A stretch of DNA of 64,000 bases, taken from the NCBI GenBank assembly GCA_021464245.1, contig JADCRB010000013.1, positions 8,840,895 through 8,904,894 of the forward strand, in the 5' to 3' direction. The notes under the pieces were generated by a model. That model did not search any database, was not told the DNA's origin, and worked only from the letters and a program-made list of their open reading frames with translations. Source of the DNA: Carallia brachiata (lineage: Eukaryota; Streptophyta; Magnoliopsida; Malpighiales; Rhizophoraceae). Of this stretch, positions 24,578-35,060 are shown piece by piece; position 1 is the stretch's first letter, and every line of letters begins with the position of its first letter. Made by a program: the position numbers and the translations under genes.

Positions 24578-25890
24578 CCCTGGAAATAATTTAATTAATG
24601 CGATATGATACGCGGAAATGTGATGTGAAAGGCTCCATCCGCCTCCAGGTTGTTAAGCGGATAAGCTTATTCCGATAGAAGATTTCCTCTCTTTAGGATT
24701 AGTGATCCAATTATCTCGGCCCCAAGGAATTTTGCTCCACATGTCGAATTGACCCTATCAACTCTATCGATTCAAGGTTTGAATCTTCAACAAACCCAAA
24801 TAATTTGGTTTTTTTTTTCCAAAAAAATACTAAATTTATAAAATAAAAAGGGAACAAAAGCTGAAAGTAAAAGTTTCGGTTCATCAATGAGGGGTAAGTG
24901 TGTATTTAGTCAATTTCACTAATTTGTATATCTCTTTTTTTTTTTAATTATGATCCAAAATTGTCACAACCCAATATACCTTTATCTTTACCATCTCACC
25001 TATTTTGTATGATCAACAATAGAAATAATAAATTTTGCAAAAAAAGTAATTCAAAACTGGAAAGGTCAGACGTAACGTAGGTGACAAATCAAACCTTAAA
25101 TATGGCCCTTTTCATTAACTAGTTGGAATAATCCAGCATAAATCCGCGAGGTGATTGTTTTCGTGGTTCATGATTGATTGGAACGTTGGGTATCACCCAT
25201 CATTTTCCTTCTCAACGACGTCAAATCCTATTGTGATTGCTAAATTTGAGGTTGGAGAAATATTTTTAGTAGATGAATAAAAAAAGAAATACTTACTAAT
25301 TTTATTTTTTTTTTAGTAAAACAAATTTATACTCTAACACCAAACAAGTAAAAAGTAAGTCAAACCAAAAATTTCCTTAAAAAAAATATGTATGACTGCA
25401 CATTTTTTGGGTTATTGAAGTCTAAGATCATTTTATTTAAACAGAATCTACATTGAATCCATAAGCTTGTTTTGTATCATCAGTGACAGATTAAAATACA
25501 CAAAATCTCTCTGAATTATAATTTTTTATATCAAGCACATACGCTTGCAATTTTTTCAAAGAGTAATGATACATAGTACGAAAGTTTTTTCAATGTGGCA
25601 AGTAGTTTTTGATAATTATATTTTATTTTTAAAAACTAAAATCTAATTAGATTTAGTATTACGTTAAAATTTTAAAAAAAAATTTATAAAGTTTTGTGAA
25701 AGATCTTTCATAATATTTATCTTTATACTTTTACAAATAATGGATATAAAAGGTTTGTGATAAAGAATCTTAGCATGACACAATCTTACTGTTAAGCTTT
25801 TAACACAGAAAAACTGTCACCAAGTTAAAAAAACGAAAAAAAGTTGAAGAACGGCTTGTTGGGCTTGCAAATAAAATTTTCCCTTTGTAT
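24340..25890. repeat. Diverged intergenic repeat unit, copy C
   Basis: This third copy contains TTTTGATAAGGAATAAA, ACAATATTCTGAG, AATCTTCAACAAACCCAAA, CAATTTCACTAATTTGTATA, TTTTCATTAACTAGTT, AATAATCCAGCATAAATCCG and CGGCTTGTTGGGCTTGCAAA. It matches A and B in order. Confidence 0.6.
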
Positions 25891-26279
25891 ATTTGATTAA
25901 ATCTGCGCACAATAAAATTATAGCGCTGAATTATTGACAAAGTACTCTTATTTTGACACTCAAATTCTTCTTCCACAAAGTAGCTAAAAAACAATAATCA
26001 TTATATAGAGAGAATTGTCTAAAATGCCTCCATAAAAATATTATTTTTATAAGATAGAAAAAAAAAAAAAAAATTTCTAATCGGACCGAGACGGATGGCG
26101 CAGAGATGTTGAATAATAAATTTTCCTCAAACGATAATTGAGAAGCCTTAATATTAAGAATATTTAATATCAAAGGCAGAAAAACACAAAGGTAGGGTTT
26201 CACTTTTCTATTACGGGTAAGGTTTTATCACAACTTATGAAGTTTTTTTTTTTTTTCTGAGACAAAGATGATATAGATT

Positions 26280-27297
26280 TCATTTATATAAAATTTGTAC
26301 ATCCCGAGTGATCAAGGAAGAGATCGATTGGATACTATTCCAATTCCAAATCAACTCCCCCGTACAAGATAGAGCATGCTTAGCAAGGGTATGAGCTACC
26401 TCATTGACTTGCCTTGGTACATGAATGATGTTACACGAAACAAAGTGAGTAATAAGCAGTTGAACATCCATAACTAAGACCAAATGAGGAAGGGTCTGGT
26501 GTTGATGAGCCAATGGCATGAACCGCAGCTAAACAATCTGATTCCAGTACAACAGAGTCCAAAGACATTTGTATAGCATGTTGGAGAGCTTCCCTGATGG
26601 CCATAAGTTCCAAGATTTGTGGAGAAAAAATCCCCTCCAGTGTTCTTGAAAATAAATGCAGTGCCCTTCCCTGACAGTCCCGAAAAACTAAAGCTATAGC
26701 ACCCTTGGTTGCACTCCATGAAGCATCAGTATTAAGCTTAGTTATACCACTTGCAGGCGGCTTCCATATATACAATGCTGGTGCAGAAATAGGCGTGGTA
26801 GAGGGCAGTCTCTCATGACTATAATCCTTGTACAAAGAAAGAGCCATGTGAATTACCTCAGGTGGATCAACCAACTTCCTATTAAAGACCATCAAATTCC
26901 TAGTTTTCCATAAGGCCCAAGAAATCATCGCAACGAGCTCAAAAGCCTGGGACTCCACCTGGCCTACCATATCGCAAATCCACACTGCAAAGTCACCCTG
27001 CGCAAGATCATAAACCCTTAGCCCCAATTGACACAAGAACCAGCAAGCTTTGGCTCGAGGACAATGAAGCAAAGCATGGGAAACTGATTCCTCTGCAAGA
27101 CCACACATAGGGCAGTAAAAGTCGACCATAACTCCTTTGCGAACTAGATTGGAACAAGTTGGTAGAAACTCACAACATGCTCGCCATATAAACATCTTAA
27201 TCTTCCCAGGAACTTTCAATTTCCATATGGCTTGCAAATAGTCGAAGCAAAAATTGCAGTCCCATTGGAAGAGGAGGCCTCGTTTTGCATTGAACAC
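26280..27297 (-). pseudogene. LINE ORF2 zf-RVT and RNase H domains
   Basis: The segment 27297-26431 first shows a zf-RVT module (WKLKVPGKIKMFIWRACCEF, then FYCPMCGLAEESVSHALLHC). It is followed by an RNase H domain of the RVT_3 type: TKLNTDASW, then RDCQGRALHLFSR, ELMAIREALQHAIQM and VVLESDCLAAVHAI. A frameshift near 26500 puts the last helix in another frame, as FVSCNIIHVPRQVNEVAHTL and AKHAL, ending at 26280. The D-E-D acidic residues of the RNase H core are still recognisable. Confidence 0.87.
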
Positions 27298-28366
27298 GCC
27301 AGTTTGTATGCGCTCCTGACAGTATACTTACCACTATGGTCATAATGCCACACCAACCTATCATCTGGGCTGCGAAAACTTAAGGGAATAGACAAAATTT
27401 GTACAGCTTCCTCCTCGAAAAAACTATTCCGGATAAGATCTACTCGCCACCGCTTGCGATCATGATCAATTAAGAAATCAACTGTAACTTTCTCCCATAC
27501 TAACCTTGGCGAGAAGATTTTGAAGCCTAGTTGATTTGGGAGCCAAGGATCATGCCAAATGTTAACACATTGACCATTCCCAATAAGCCAACGAGCACCC
27601 TTTCTCACTAGGGGCCTAGACCGAAGAATGCTCCTCCAAGTGTAACTTGGAGTAGAACCAAGTTCTGCCTCAAGAAAAGAGCCCGATGGGTAATAGCGAG
27701 CTTTGAACACTTTGGACAGCAACGAATCCTCATTCTCCATTAACCTCCAAGCTTGTTTCCCAAGCATAGCCAAATTAAAATTTGAAAAATCCCGAAAACC
27801 CAACCCACCCCATGACTTTGGAGCAGATAACCTTTCCCAAGAAGTCCAATGGACGCGATGTGATTCATCTGAGCTTCCCCACCATAACCTATTAGCAAGC
27901 ATAGCTAACTCCAGAAAAATCTTTTGAGGAAGCAAAAAACAACTCATTGTGTATGTTGGAATAGCTTGGATAACAGCTTTAAGTAGAACCTCCTTCCCCG
28001 CCTTTGATAAAAGAGATTTCTTCCACCCACTTAATTTCTTACGAACCCTATCAAGCAACACACTAAACACCTTGCGCTTAGATGAACCAATTACCATCGA
28101 AAGACCAAGATATCTATAAGGACCACTATTAGCCGTAACCCCCAAATTTTGTTGGATTGAATTTTGGACATCCATGTGCACATTTCGACTAAAGAACAAT
28201 TCAGTCTTATGCAAATTAACTTGCTGACCCGATGCTGTTTCATAAGCTGATAGGATTCGTTTGACATGCTATCACTCAGAGATGGAAGCACCCGTGAAAA
28301 GGAGACTATCATCTGCAAATAAAAGATGAGAAATACATGGAGCACCTCGGCATATGCTAAGACCAC
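27216..28366 (-). pseudogene. LINE ORF2 reverse transcriptase C-terminal part and thumb
   Basis: Just inside the TRIM boundary the minus strand reads GLSICRGAPCISHLLFADDS, containing the FADD catalytic motif, followed by a stop after SISE. The frame resumes as KTELFFSRN, YRYLGLSMVIG, SGWKKSLLSKAGKEVLLKA, IPTYTMSCFLLP and LWWGSSDESHRVHW, then KSWGGLGFRDFSNFNLAMLG, which are classic plant LINE blocks. It continues as WLIGNGQCVNIWHDPWLP. The long open segment is 28214-27216. A frameshift near 27290 moves into the zf-RVT frame. Confidence 0.88.
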
Positions 28367-28570
28367 TGTAAAGATTTGTAGAAGTATAGGTCCAATAACT
28401 TAAACGGATAACAACGGAGAAGAAGCAAGCAATATTAAATGGGCTTTTAAACACCACATCTTACCTAAAACCTTAAGACTTTGGTTATGGGTTTTCTAAC
28501 CACACTTATATATTATTTTACTCCTCCCTTCCTTTTCAATATGAGACTTTTTATATTTTATACTCCAACA
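28367..28570 (-). repeat. TRIM 3' LTR
   Basis: This 204-bp LTR is preceded (in element orientation) by the purine tract at 28571-28581. Its outer flank is the second ACCAC copy (28362-28366). It matches the other LTR at about 195 of 204 positions. Confidence 0.88.
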
Positions 28571-28740
28571 CGCCCCCTCACGCGAAAGCCCAACTCACCT
28601 GGGATGGGCCCAGCTCACTTGGGCTGGAAGTGTGAACAAACAACGAAAGTCCAACTTCACCTGAGTTGGATCCAGCTCACCTGGCTGGCTCTAGTTCACC
28701 ATTAAATGTGAGGGGCAGTAACATTCGGGCTCTGATACCA

Positions 28741-28944
28741 TGTAAAGATTTGTAGAAGTATAGACCCAATAACTTAAACAGATAACAACGGGGAAGAAGC
28801 AAGTAATATTAAATGGGTTTTTAGACACCACATCTTACCTAAAACTTTAAGACTTTGGTTATGGGTTTTCTAACCACACTTATATATTGTTTTACTCCTC
28901 CCTTCCTTTTCAATATGAGACTTTTTATATTTTATACTCCAACA
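28741..28944 (-). repeat. TRIM 5' LTR
   Basis: This 204-bp LTR is upstream in the element's own orientation. Its minus strand starts TGTTGGAGTATAAAA, with a TATA-like box just inside, and ends at the primer-binding site (28740-28729). The outer flank ACCAC (28945-28949) is one copy of the target-site duplication. Confidence 0.88.
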
Positions 28945-30238
28945 ACCACTAATCCTCCCATGATTTGCCGAATACTGTATAGAAGAAGAAAGCCCCTCAG
29001 CACACAAGAGGAAAAGATAAGGTGACAAAGGATCTCCTTGACGGAGACCACGTGTTGGTTGGAAAACATCCCCTGGCACAGAATTGAAAAGTAAGGAATA
29101 AGACACTGTTTGCACGCACCTCAAGATAAAACGTACCAAATCTGGAATCAAAGCCCAATTTCAACAGAATTGCTTCAAGAAAATGCCGCTCTACTCTGTC
29201 ATAGGCTTTACTAGTATCCAATTTTAGCGTCATATGTCCCTTTTTACCTCTATACTGATGACGCATGTGATGAAAGAGTTCATATGCAACCAAAGCATTA
29301 TCTGTAATGAGGCGTCTTGGTACAAAGGCACTTTGATTAGCTGAAATTATTTGTGACAGAACAGGCTTCAAACGGTTACCGATGGTCTTTGTTATGAGTT
29401 TGGACACCACATTACACAAGCTGATAGGGCAGTAATCCTTGCACTGTGAGGGAGTGGACACTTTTGGGATTAAGCAGTTATAGGTATGATTCAGCGGGGA
29501 AGGGTCTCCATCATGATTCAACACAAACAAAACAGCTTGTGTGACGTCCTCGCCAATAATATGCCAAAATGATTGATAGAAAAAAGCAGGCAACCCATCA
29601 GAACCCGGAGCTTTAGAGGGGTGCATTTGGTGAAGAGCATCAAAGATCTCCTCCCAGGTAAAAGGCCTAGTCAAAAGCCCATTCATAGAACTTGAAACCT
29701 TTGGCTCGATGGTATCTAAGACTGGTGCCATATCCTGCACTCCTTGAGACTGAAAAAGACTTTTAAAATAAGTAGTAAAAATAGTAGAAATACCAATGTC
29801 AGTAACATGTACAGTCCCGTTCTCCTCCATAACACGTCGAATTAGATTCCTCTTCTTCTGCCTAGTTGCTGTAGCATGAAAATATTTTGTATTACAGTCA
29901 CCCTCTCGCAACCAAACTGCACGTGACCTTTGGGACCACATAATTTCTTCCCGCTTGAGGAGCTCATCAATAGTAGCTTGGACTTGGTGAAGAGCTATCA
30001 AATTATCACTGGAAGGATCGGCTTGTTCAAGATGTTGTTGTTGATTGCGAAGACGCTGAAGCTCAGAATTAATATGTCCAAATTGTTGTTTACCCCACCG
30101 AGAAAGATGCTGTCCACAACGAGTAACAACTTTAAACATATGAATCGTTGATGTCATAGGTACTTGCTTAGTCCAAGCTGCGGCTACTGCTGACTCACAC
30201 CAAGGGTCCCGTAACCACATATTTTCGAATCTGAACAA
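28945..30238 (-). pseudogene. LINE ORF2 reverse transcriptase, N-terminal part
   Basis: The open segment 30238-28997 carries the linker (WLREGDCNTKYFHATA) and the first RT blocks: APGSDGLPAFFYQSFW, PLNHTYNCLIPKV, FVPRRLITDNALVAYE and LDTSKAYDRVER. Near 29140 the frame shifts by one base, and RT continues as VFQPTRGLRQGDPLSPYLFL, the conserved RQGDPLSPYLF block. It runs to NHGRISG, where the TRIM interrupts it. Removing the TRIM and one 5-bp duplication copy joins the frame to GLSICRGAP without loss. Confidence 0.88.
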
Positions 30239-30978
30239 TTTTTTTCCGGTGGGATAAAGTGCAAGAGGACGGATCTAGTTGAATCACCAAGACATTATGG
30301 TCTGAACCGAAGCGAGATAAGTGTCGTACCATAGCTAGAGGATATAACTCCAAAAAATTATAAGAAGCAAAAAAACGATCCAGTCTTTTTTGGATATTTT
30401 CCTCACTAACTCGTCCATTGGTCCATGTAAATCTAGGTCCCTAAAACTGAACAGCAAATAATTGACAAGTATCAACAATGGATTTATACCTGTCCATAAA
30501 TTCAAGCGCTCGCGGCCGTCCTCCTCGCTTCTCATATGAGAACATAATTTCATTCAAGTCTCCCCCACAAAGCCAAGGCAATTGGGGCAACTAGTCGTGT
30601 AAGAAACACAAAAGCTCCCAAGTTTGTTGTTTTTTATCATCCGTTGGCCATCCGTAAATACCCGTAAACCTCCAGTCTAAGTTAAACTTGCTGTCAGCAA
30701 TGACAACATCAATATGGTGCTCTGAAAAGGACTGTAGAATGACCGAAACAGAAGCACTCCAAAAGAGAGCTAGACCCCCTCCTCGATTGCGGCCAGACCC
30801 ATGACAATCAACAAATATACCATTCTGAAACTTCAAACCTCGCTTGACCTTCTCCATCTCAAAAGACTTAAGTCTAGTTTCTATAAGAAAAACCAGACAA
30901 GGGACATGTAACTGAACCAACTTTTTTATTTGGTTGACTGCGCGAGGTGTCCCCAAAGTTCCAACTAAGGAGATTCAT
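30239..30978 (-). pseudogene. LINE ORF2 endonuclease region (AP-endonuclease-like)
   Basis: ORF2 opens with MNLLSWN at 30978, the usual plant LINE start. A small deletion then shifts the frame to GTPRAVNQIKKLVQ. Further on are FLIETRL (the conserved ET motif), GGGLALFW, TGIYGWP, then an in-frame TAG, followed by LCGGDLNEIM (the GDxN motif) and, near the end, RFGSDHNVL (SDH catalytic motif). A second TAG lies before GPRFTWTNGR. The catalytic signatures survive but the reading frame does not. This domain nicks the target DNA. Confidence 0.8.
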
Positions 30979-32261
30979 GGCTCTCGGCGGGGCTGTTGAA
31001 TAGCGGCCGCCGATTTAATAGAGTCTTGGAAGGATGATGGATCAATACGACTACACTTCCGAGAAGGCGCATGTATAATACCCAATGAGGTTTCAGAAGC
31101 CCGAGGAGTAGCATATGAGTCCTGACCATGACCAATTACAGCACCCATAGCAAGAGTGGAACGATGGTGGTGCATTGAAGCACGAGACTTTGAAACAGAC
31201 GAGGTAGTAGCAGTAGCCATAATTGTTGGAATTTGCTCGGCACTCGTTGGAGCACTTAACACAGCCCTATCGTCTGTAGGCAATTTCAGTTTGGAGGAAA
31301 TAGCATGTGAAAAATGCTCATTAATCCCAAGCTGCATACAAACAGTGGTAGGAAGAGAAGGCATTGTAGAATGAGACGATCCAGGGAAGTTCTGTAACTT
31401 AGTCATCGCCTGAATAGTGGTGAGGCCAGCAAAAGGATTGCGAGATGAAACCGAAGTCTCAACAACCAATGTTTTGGAGCCCATTGAATCCACCCTCAAT
31501 TTTTTAATTGGAGAAGCCTTAAGCCAATCCCCATAAGGTTTGGTGGTATGTGCTAAGCGATCAGAAGAGGAATCCGAGTCAAATACAAGACCAGTTTCAC
31601 AGTCTCTGTCAACGTGTCCAATACAACCACAAATATAACAGAAATTTGGTAGTCGTTCAAATTTGAAAAAGACCTGAAACTCAGAGCCAGACTGATCACG
31701 TATCATAGTCCCACGAGGTAACGGATTGCGAATGTCAAAAAGAATACGGAAGCGAAGAAAATGCATCCATTCACTCTTTGCAGATTCATCCGGAGCAATG
31801 TAGGTGCCAATTTTGTTACCAATAGCCATGGCAGTGGAACAAGACATGAGATTGAAGGGAAGATCCTACACACGGACCCACAAAGGAAGATGAAAGAATT
31901 GGACGGTAGACAGTTGTTCAGAACCAGAAACTTCCTTCAAAAGCAGAACATTTTTGTCAAAACTCCAAGGGGCATTATCAAGAACGAAGTCTCGGTCACG
32001 TTGGACAGAAAACTGAAAGAGAAATAAATTCCGTTCCAATTCTTTTGCAAGAAAATCCTTGCCAGGTTTCCAGACCAATTGCATGGTACTCAGCAAAGCG
32101 CGGGCGTTAAAAGGCTTCTCAGTCCATAATTTTCCAAGAAGAAAGTACTGAACAGGTCGTTCGGAATGTGGAGATAAACATGAGGGTACAGAGATAGGCG
32201 CAGTCTCCAAATCCGTAGGACGAAAAGTTTTGTTGAAGTCCGAAGGAATCGAAGAATCCAT
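30975..32261 (-). pseudogene. LINE ORF1 (gag-like, DUF4283 and CCHC zinc knuckle)
   Basis: The ATG at 32261 opens a 131-codon segment ending LPLWVRV, then TAG (31866-31868). The same frame continues immediately with DLPFNLMSCSTAMAIGNKIG. The two pieces together form the RNA-binding domain typical of plant LINE ORF1: FLLGKLWTEKPFNARALLS, then VQRDRDFVLDNAPWSFDK, then FKFERLPNFCYICGCIGH. The last ends in a CX2CX4HX4C knuckle (CYICGCIGHVDRDC). The C-terminal half is Ser/Thr-rich and low complexity. The single TAG probably replaced a Trp or Tyr codon. The stop codon overlaps the ORF2 start as ATGA (30975-30978). Confidence 0.85.
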
Positions 32262-33403
32262 TAAAAATCAAACTAAGTAAAACAAGTTTCTGATTGATGG
32301 AAAAAGATAGCAAAATAGCAAAATAGCGAAATAGCGAAAACTCTCATACGCCAGAGATGTAGAGAGGAACAAGGAAACTCATAACTGCCAGAGAGAAAAA
32401 TAACTGTCAAAAAGACAGAGACAACTTATGAAGTTTGTTTACCTCTTCAATGCAACAAAAGTGAAATATTTCAACAGAAACCTATTCGTCACAATTCACC
32501 ACAAGTTTATAGAGAGAAAAAAAAGAGAGAGAGAGAGAGACAGAAAACACCAGAATCAATAGACTATGAACAGGGAAATTCAAGAAAGCCCCACCTAAGC
32601 CTAATTCAAATTGAAAAATATTGTAAGGGCTCCGACCAGAACTTAGAAAGAAAAAAGAATTAAAAGTCGAAACTCTAAAAGAACGGAACAAGGCAGAACA
32701 AAGAAGGAGATATGCTAGAACGAAAATGGGTTATTTTACTATTATGATCCTTTATAGAAGCATACACGTGACAATTAGGAAACTGACGCTAACTAAACTC
32801 AACAAATACATAATAGATGAGATGATTTAGAGACTCCACTGCAAATTAAGATAGTTAGCACATCATCAAGATTTCCAATTTTCAAACGCATAGTTCTCTC
32901 TTATCAGTCTCTTTCAAAACCTTTCTCTCAGACTATCAAAGTAGTTGTTTTGATAAGGAAGGATGCGAGGAGCAGACCCAAAAGCAAAACGGCACCTTCG
33001 TGACCGGAAAACACTTTTCGGCACCATTTGAACGGTTTAAAATCGATGGCAACAAATGACGGCGAGCATTTTCCGATCAATCTGCCGGGACTTTAGGTGG
33101 TGGCAGATTGTAGGAGTGAGCGGCTGAGGGTTGTGACCTAACTCCAAAGAATATGTAGACGTATGCCGTGGTACTTATTTTAGTAGACTATAATTTAGAT
33201 TAGTCTTCTCAATTTTTTTTTTCGTTATGATAAAATAATAGTTTTTATATTTAATAATTTAATAAATCCGGTGGGCTGGCATATTTTTCATCTCTTGATC
33301 TTCGTAGGCCCACGGATAGAGGTGCTCATCCAAGTAGAAGGGAAGGTTAGCCAATACACCTGTGCTCCTTTTGGTTCGGTATTTTTAGTATAATGGTTTG
33401 TGA

Positions 33404-33461
33404 GACTCATTGAGACTTTCTTGACCAAGAAAAAAAAAAAAAAAGGACTCATTGAGACTTT
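33404..33461 (+). mobile_element. Minute poly(A) retro-insertion with 16-bp duplication
   Basis: GACTCATTGAGACTTT occurs at 33404-33419 and again at 33446-33461 without mismatch. The 26 bases between are CTTGACCAAG followed by a long A run and one G. A near-pure poly(A) insert between 16-bp perfect direct repeats is the expected product of an extremely 5'-truncated LINE insertion. Confidence 0.65.
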
Positions 33462-33563
33462 TGGGATCTGTATTCTAAGGTTTTAAAAATTAAATCAGTG
33501 ATTAAATTAAAAATTTCAGAAGTTTAAAATTTAATTAGTTAGTTGAATTGATAAAATCAATAT

Positions 33564-33569
<6 letters not shown>

Positions 33570-33597
<28 letters not shown>

Positions 33598-33598
33598 C
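33570..33598. repeat. (TA)n microsatellite
   Basis: A pure TA dinucleotide run of about 14 units in intergenic DNA. Confidence 0.9.
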
Positions 33599-34882
33599 AA
33601 CTTGCGTATTGCGTGAGTTTTAAACAGTTATTATTAATTTTTTTAAAACAATTAAATCATTAAAAATTGATTTTGTTAGTTTGCTAAGTAAGTGTTTACA
33701 TTCATTAGCTTGACAATTATATGAATAAAGAATTTTGGAGGCAAAAATTGATTGAAAAAATATTTGAGGTAAAGGAATCAAAATAGTATATTTTATAATG
33801 AATTGATTTTAGAATATATATTTTGGTTTTTGAAATTTAATTTGTTTTGAAATTATGAGCAAAACAAATGAAAGAGAATTATTCTACCTCAATTGCTCAA
33901 CAAAATCATGGAAAAAATATGCTTCAACAAAACGCATAAACTTTTAATCACTTGTATAATTAGAGAAAACAAAAACATGCTAATTGGCATTGACAATACT
34001 TCTATATATTAATAAAATAGCCAAACCCAAGAATATATAAATCCTTACGCATAAATTGAAGCAAAAACAAATCTTAAATGAAAATACTAACTTTCACCCA
34101 CCAAGTCATAATAAGCATTTGCCCTATTTTTTTTTAACGGGACAGAGTTCACAATCAACAACAGTTTTTTGTTTTTTTTTTGGAACATATACTAAGTTTA
34201 AACATGCAAAAAAATGATTATAAAGACATGCACTTCAACAAATTGTATCTGATTGTAAAATAAAAAGAATTGCCTCATGTTTTTAGGAATTTAAATTTGC
34301 AAGTATGCAATTCCAGCATCTCTTTAGATAGCTCTTATAAAGGAGTTATGGAGTATTTCCTTGCCTCTCTTGATCTGCTTTTGTCTGATATCTTGTTAAG
34401 ATGAGAAATCTTATTTTTTTTATACATGTCTGATTTTAAAGCTACAATGATATACTTAACATACAGTGTGAAGTTCACTAACCAAATAATAAATAAGCAA
34501 ATTAGAATTTGAAAGTAGTTTCATTTTTATATGGACTGAAATGGGTAGTGTGATACCCATGTTCTTACTGGCATGACAGTCAAACAATGCAATGATAGTA
34601 TGCTCGAGAGCATGAATTTCATTTTGCAATCTTCGATTGACATTTCCTCTATTGGCATCTGTTATTCATCTTTATTTATATATAAAAAAAGGCTTGTTGA
34701 TAGCTTGTTTAGGAAAAAATTGAAATTAATGAGATGTAACGTAGTTTATAACTTGTTTTAAAAAAGTTGCCATTCAAAAAATTTTAGGTAGATAATATAA
34801 AATTGTAGTCAATTCTAATAAATGACAATTATTAGATAATGGCAACTTGGTAATTGATGATAATTCTAATAAATTTGTAACA

Positions 34883-35060
34883 AATATTAAAAAGGTAGTT
34901 ATTTACAACGTTCAAAACAATTATTAACTATATTTAAGACAGCAAATAAAGGACAATTATTTTGCATTTGTAATTAATATTGAAAAAGGCAGTTATTCAT
35001 AATGTTCAAAATAATTATTAACAATATTTAAAATAGCAAATAGAGGACAATTATTTTCCC
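34883..35060. repeat. Imperfect ~90-bp tandem duplication
   Basis: Units at 34883-34975 and 34976-35060 both contain AAAAAGG, AGTTATT, AATTATTAAC, ATATTTAA and GGACAATTATTTT in the same order, with about ten differences. Non-coding. Confidence 0.7.

Larger units (their letters stand above)
16525..26229. other. Repeat-rich intergenic region
   Basis: The first ~330 bp still match the 3' flank of RPN9 copy 2. Beyond that lie three diverged copies of a unit of about 1.2-1.5 kb, small poly(A)-tailed insertions, a C17 run (18437-18453), and a few unassigned coding scraps. No complete gene is supported. The stretch 21340-24050 has only short ORFs on both strands (for example 22795-23223), none with a recognisable family. 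Confidence 0.6.
28367..28944 (-). mobile_element. TRIM (terminal-repeat retrotransposon in miniature), nested in the LINE
   Basis: Two 204-bp direct repeats, 28367-28570 and 28741-28944, each run TGTAAAG...CCAACA on the plus strand. They enclose 170 bp with no ORF. The pentamer ACCAC flanks both outer ends, a 5-bp target-site duplication. On the minus strand the internal region begins TGGTATCAGAGC, the exact primer-binding site for initiator tRNA-Met, directly after the LTR. Before the other LTR lies a purine-rich GTGAGGGGGCG tract. This fixes the orientation as minus. By eye the LTRs differ at nine sites, all transitions. Such elements depend on proteins from other retrotransposons. Confidence 0.92.
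26246..32420 (-). mobile_element. Complete L1-type LINE retrotransposon, inactivated
   Basis: This 6.2-kb non-LTR element on the minus strand contains, in order: a short 5' leader, ORF1 (gag-like, CCHC), and ORF2 with endonuclease, reverse transcriptase, zf-RVT-type Cys/His segment and RNase H. A poly(A) tail (T-run 26246-26256) follows. A perfect 16-bp target-site duplication flanks it, so it inserted full length by target-primed reverse transcription. It is dead: nonsense codons in ORF1 and the endonuclease, frameshifts in RT and RNase H, and a nested TRIM. The domain set and order are those of plant LINEs of the L1 clade with a C-terminal RNase H. The surrounding DNA resumes across the duplication. 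Confidence 0.93.
26230..32436 (-). repeat. Perfect 16-bp target-site duplication of the LINE
   Basis: ACAACTTATGAAGTTT occurs at 26230-26245 and at 32421-32436, exactly bracketing the LINE. On the 26-kb side it runs into the T-tract (poly(A) of the element); on the 32.4-kb side it meets the 5' end. Both copies are identical, which fixes the element ends to the base apart from T-run ambiguity. Confidence 0.92.

Noticed and set aside
26474..26719. 81-codon ORF within the LINE RNase H
   Set aside because: It is a frame-shadow of the RNase H coding sequence.
28571..28740. Cassandra-type TRIM (5S-like LTR)
   Set aside because: The primer site fits, but I see no 5S rRNA promoter-like words in the LTRs.
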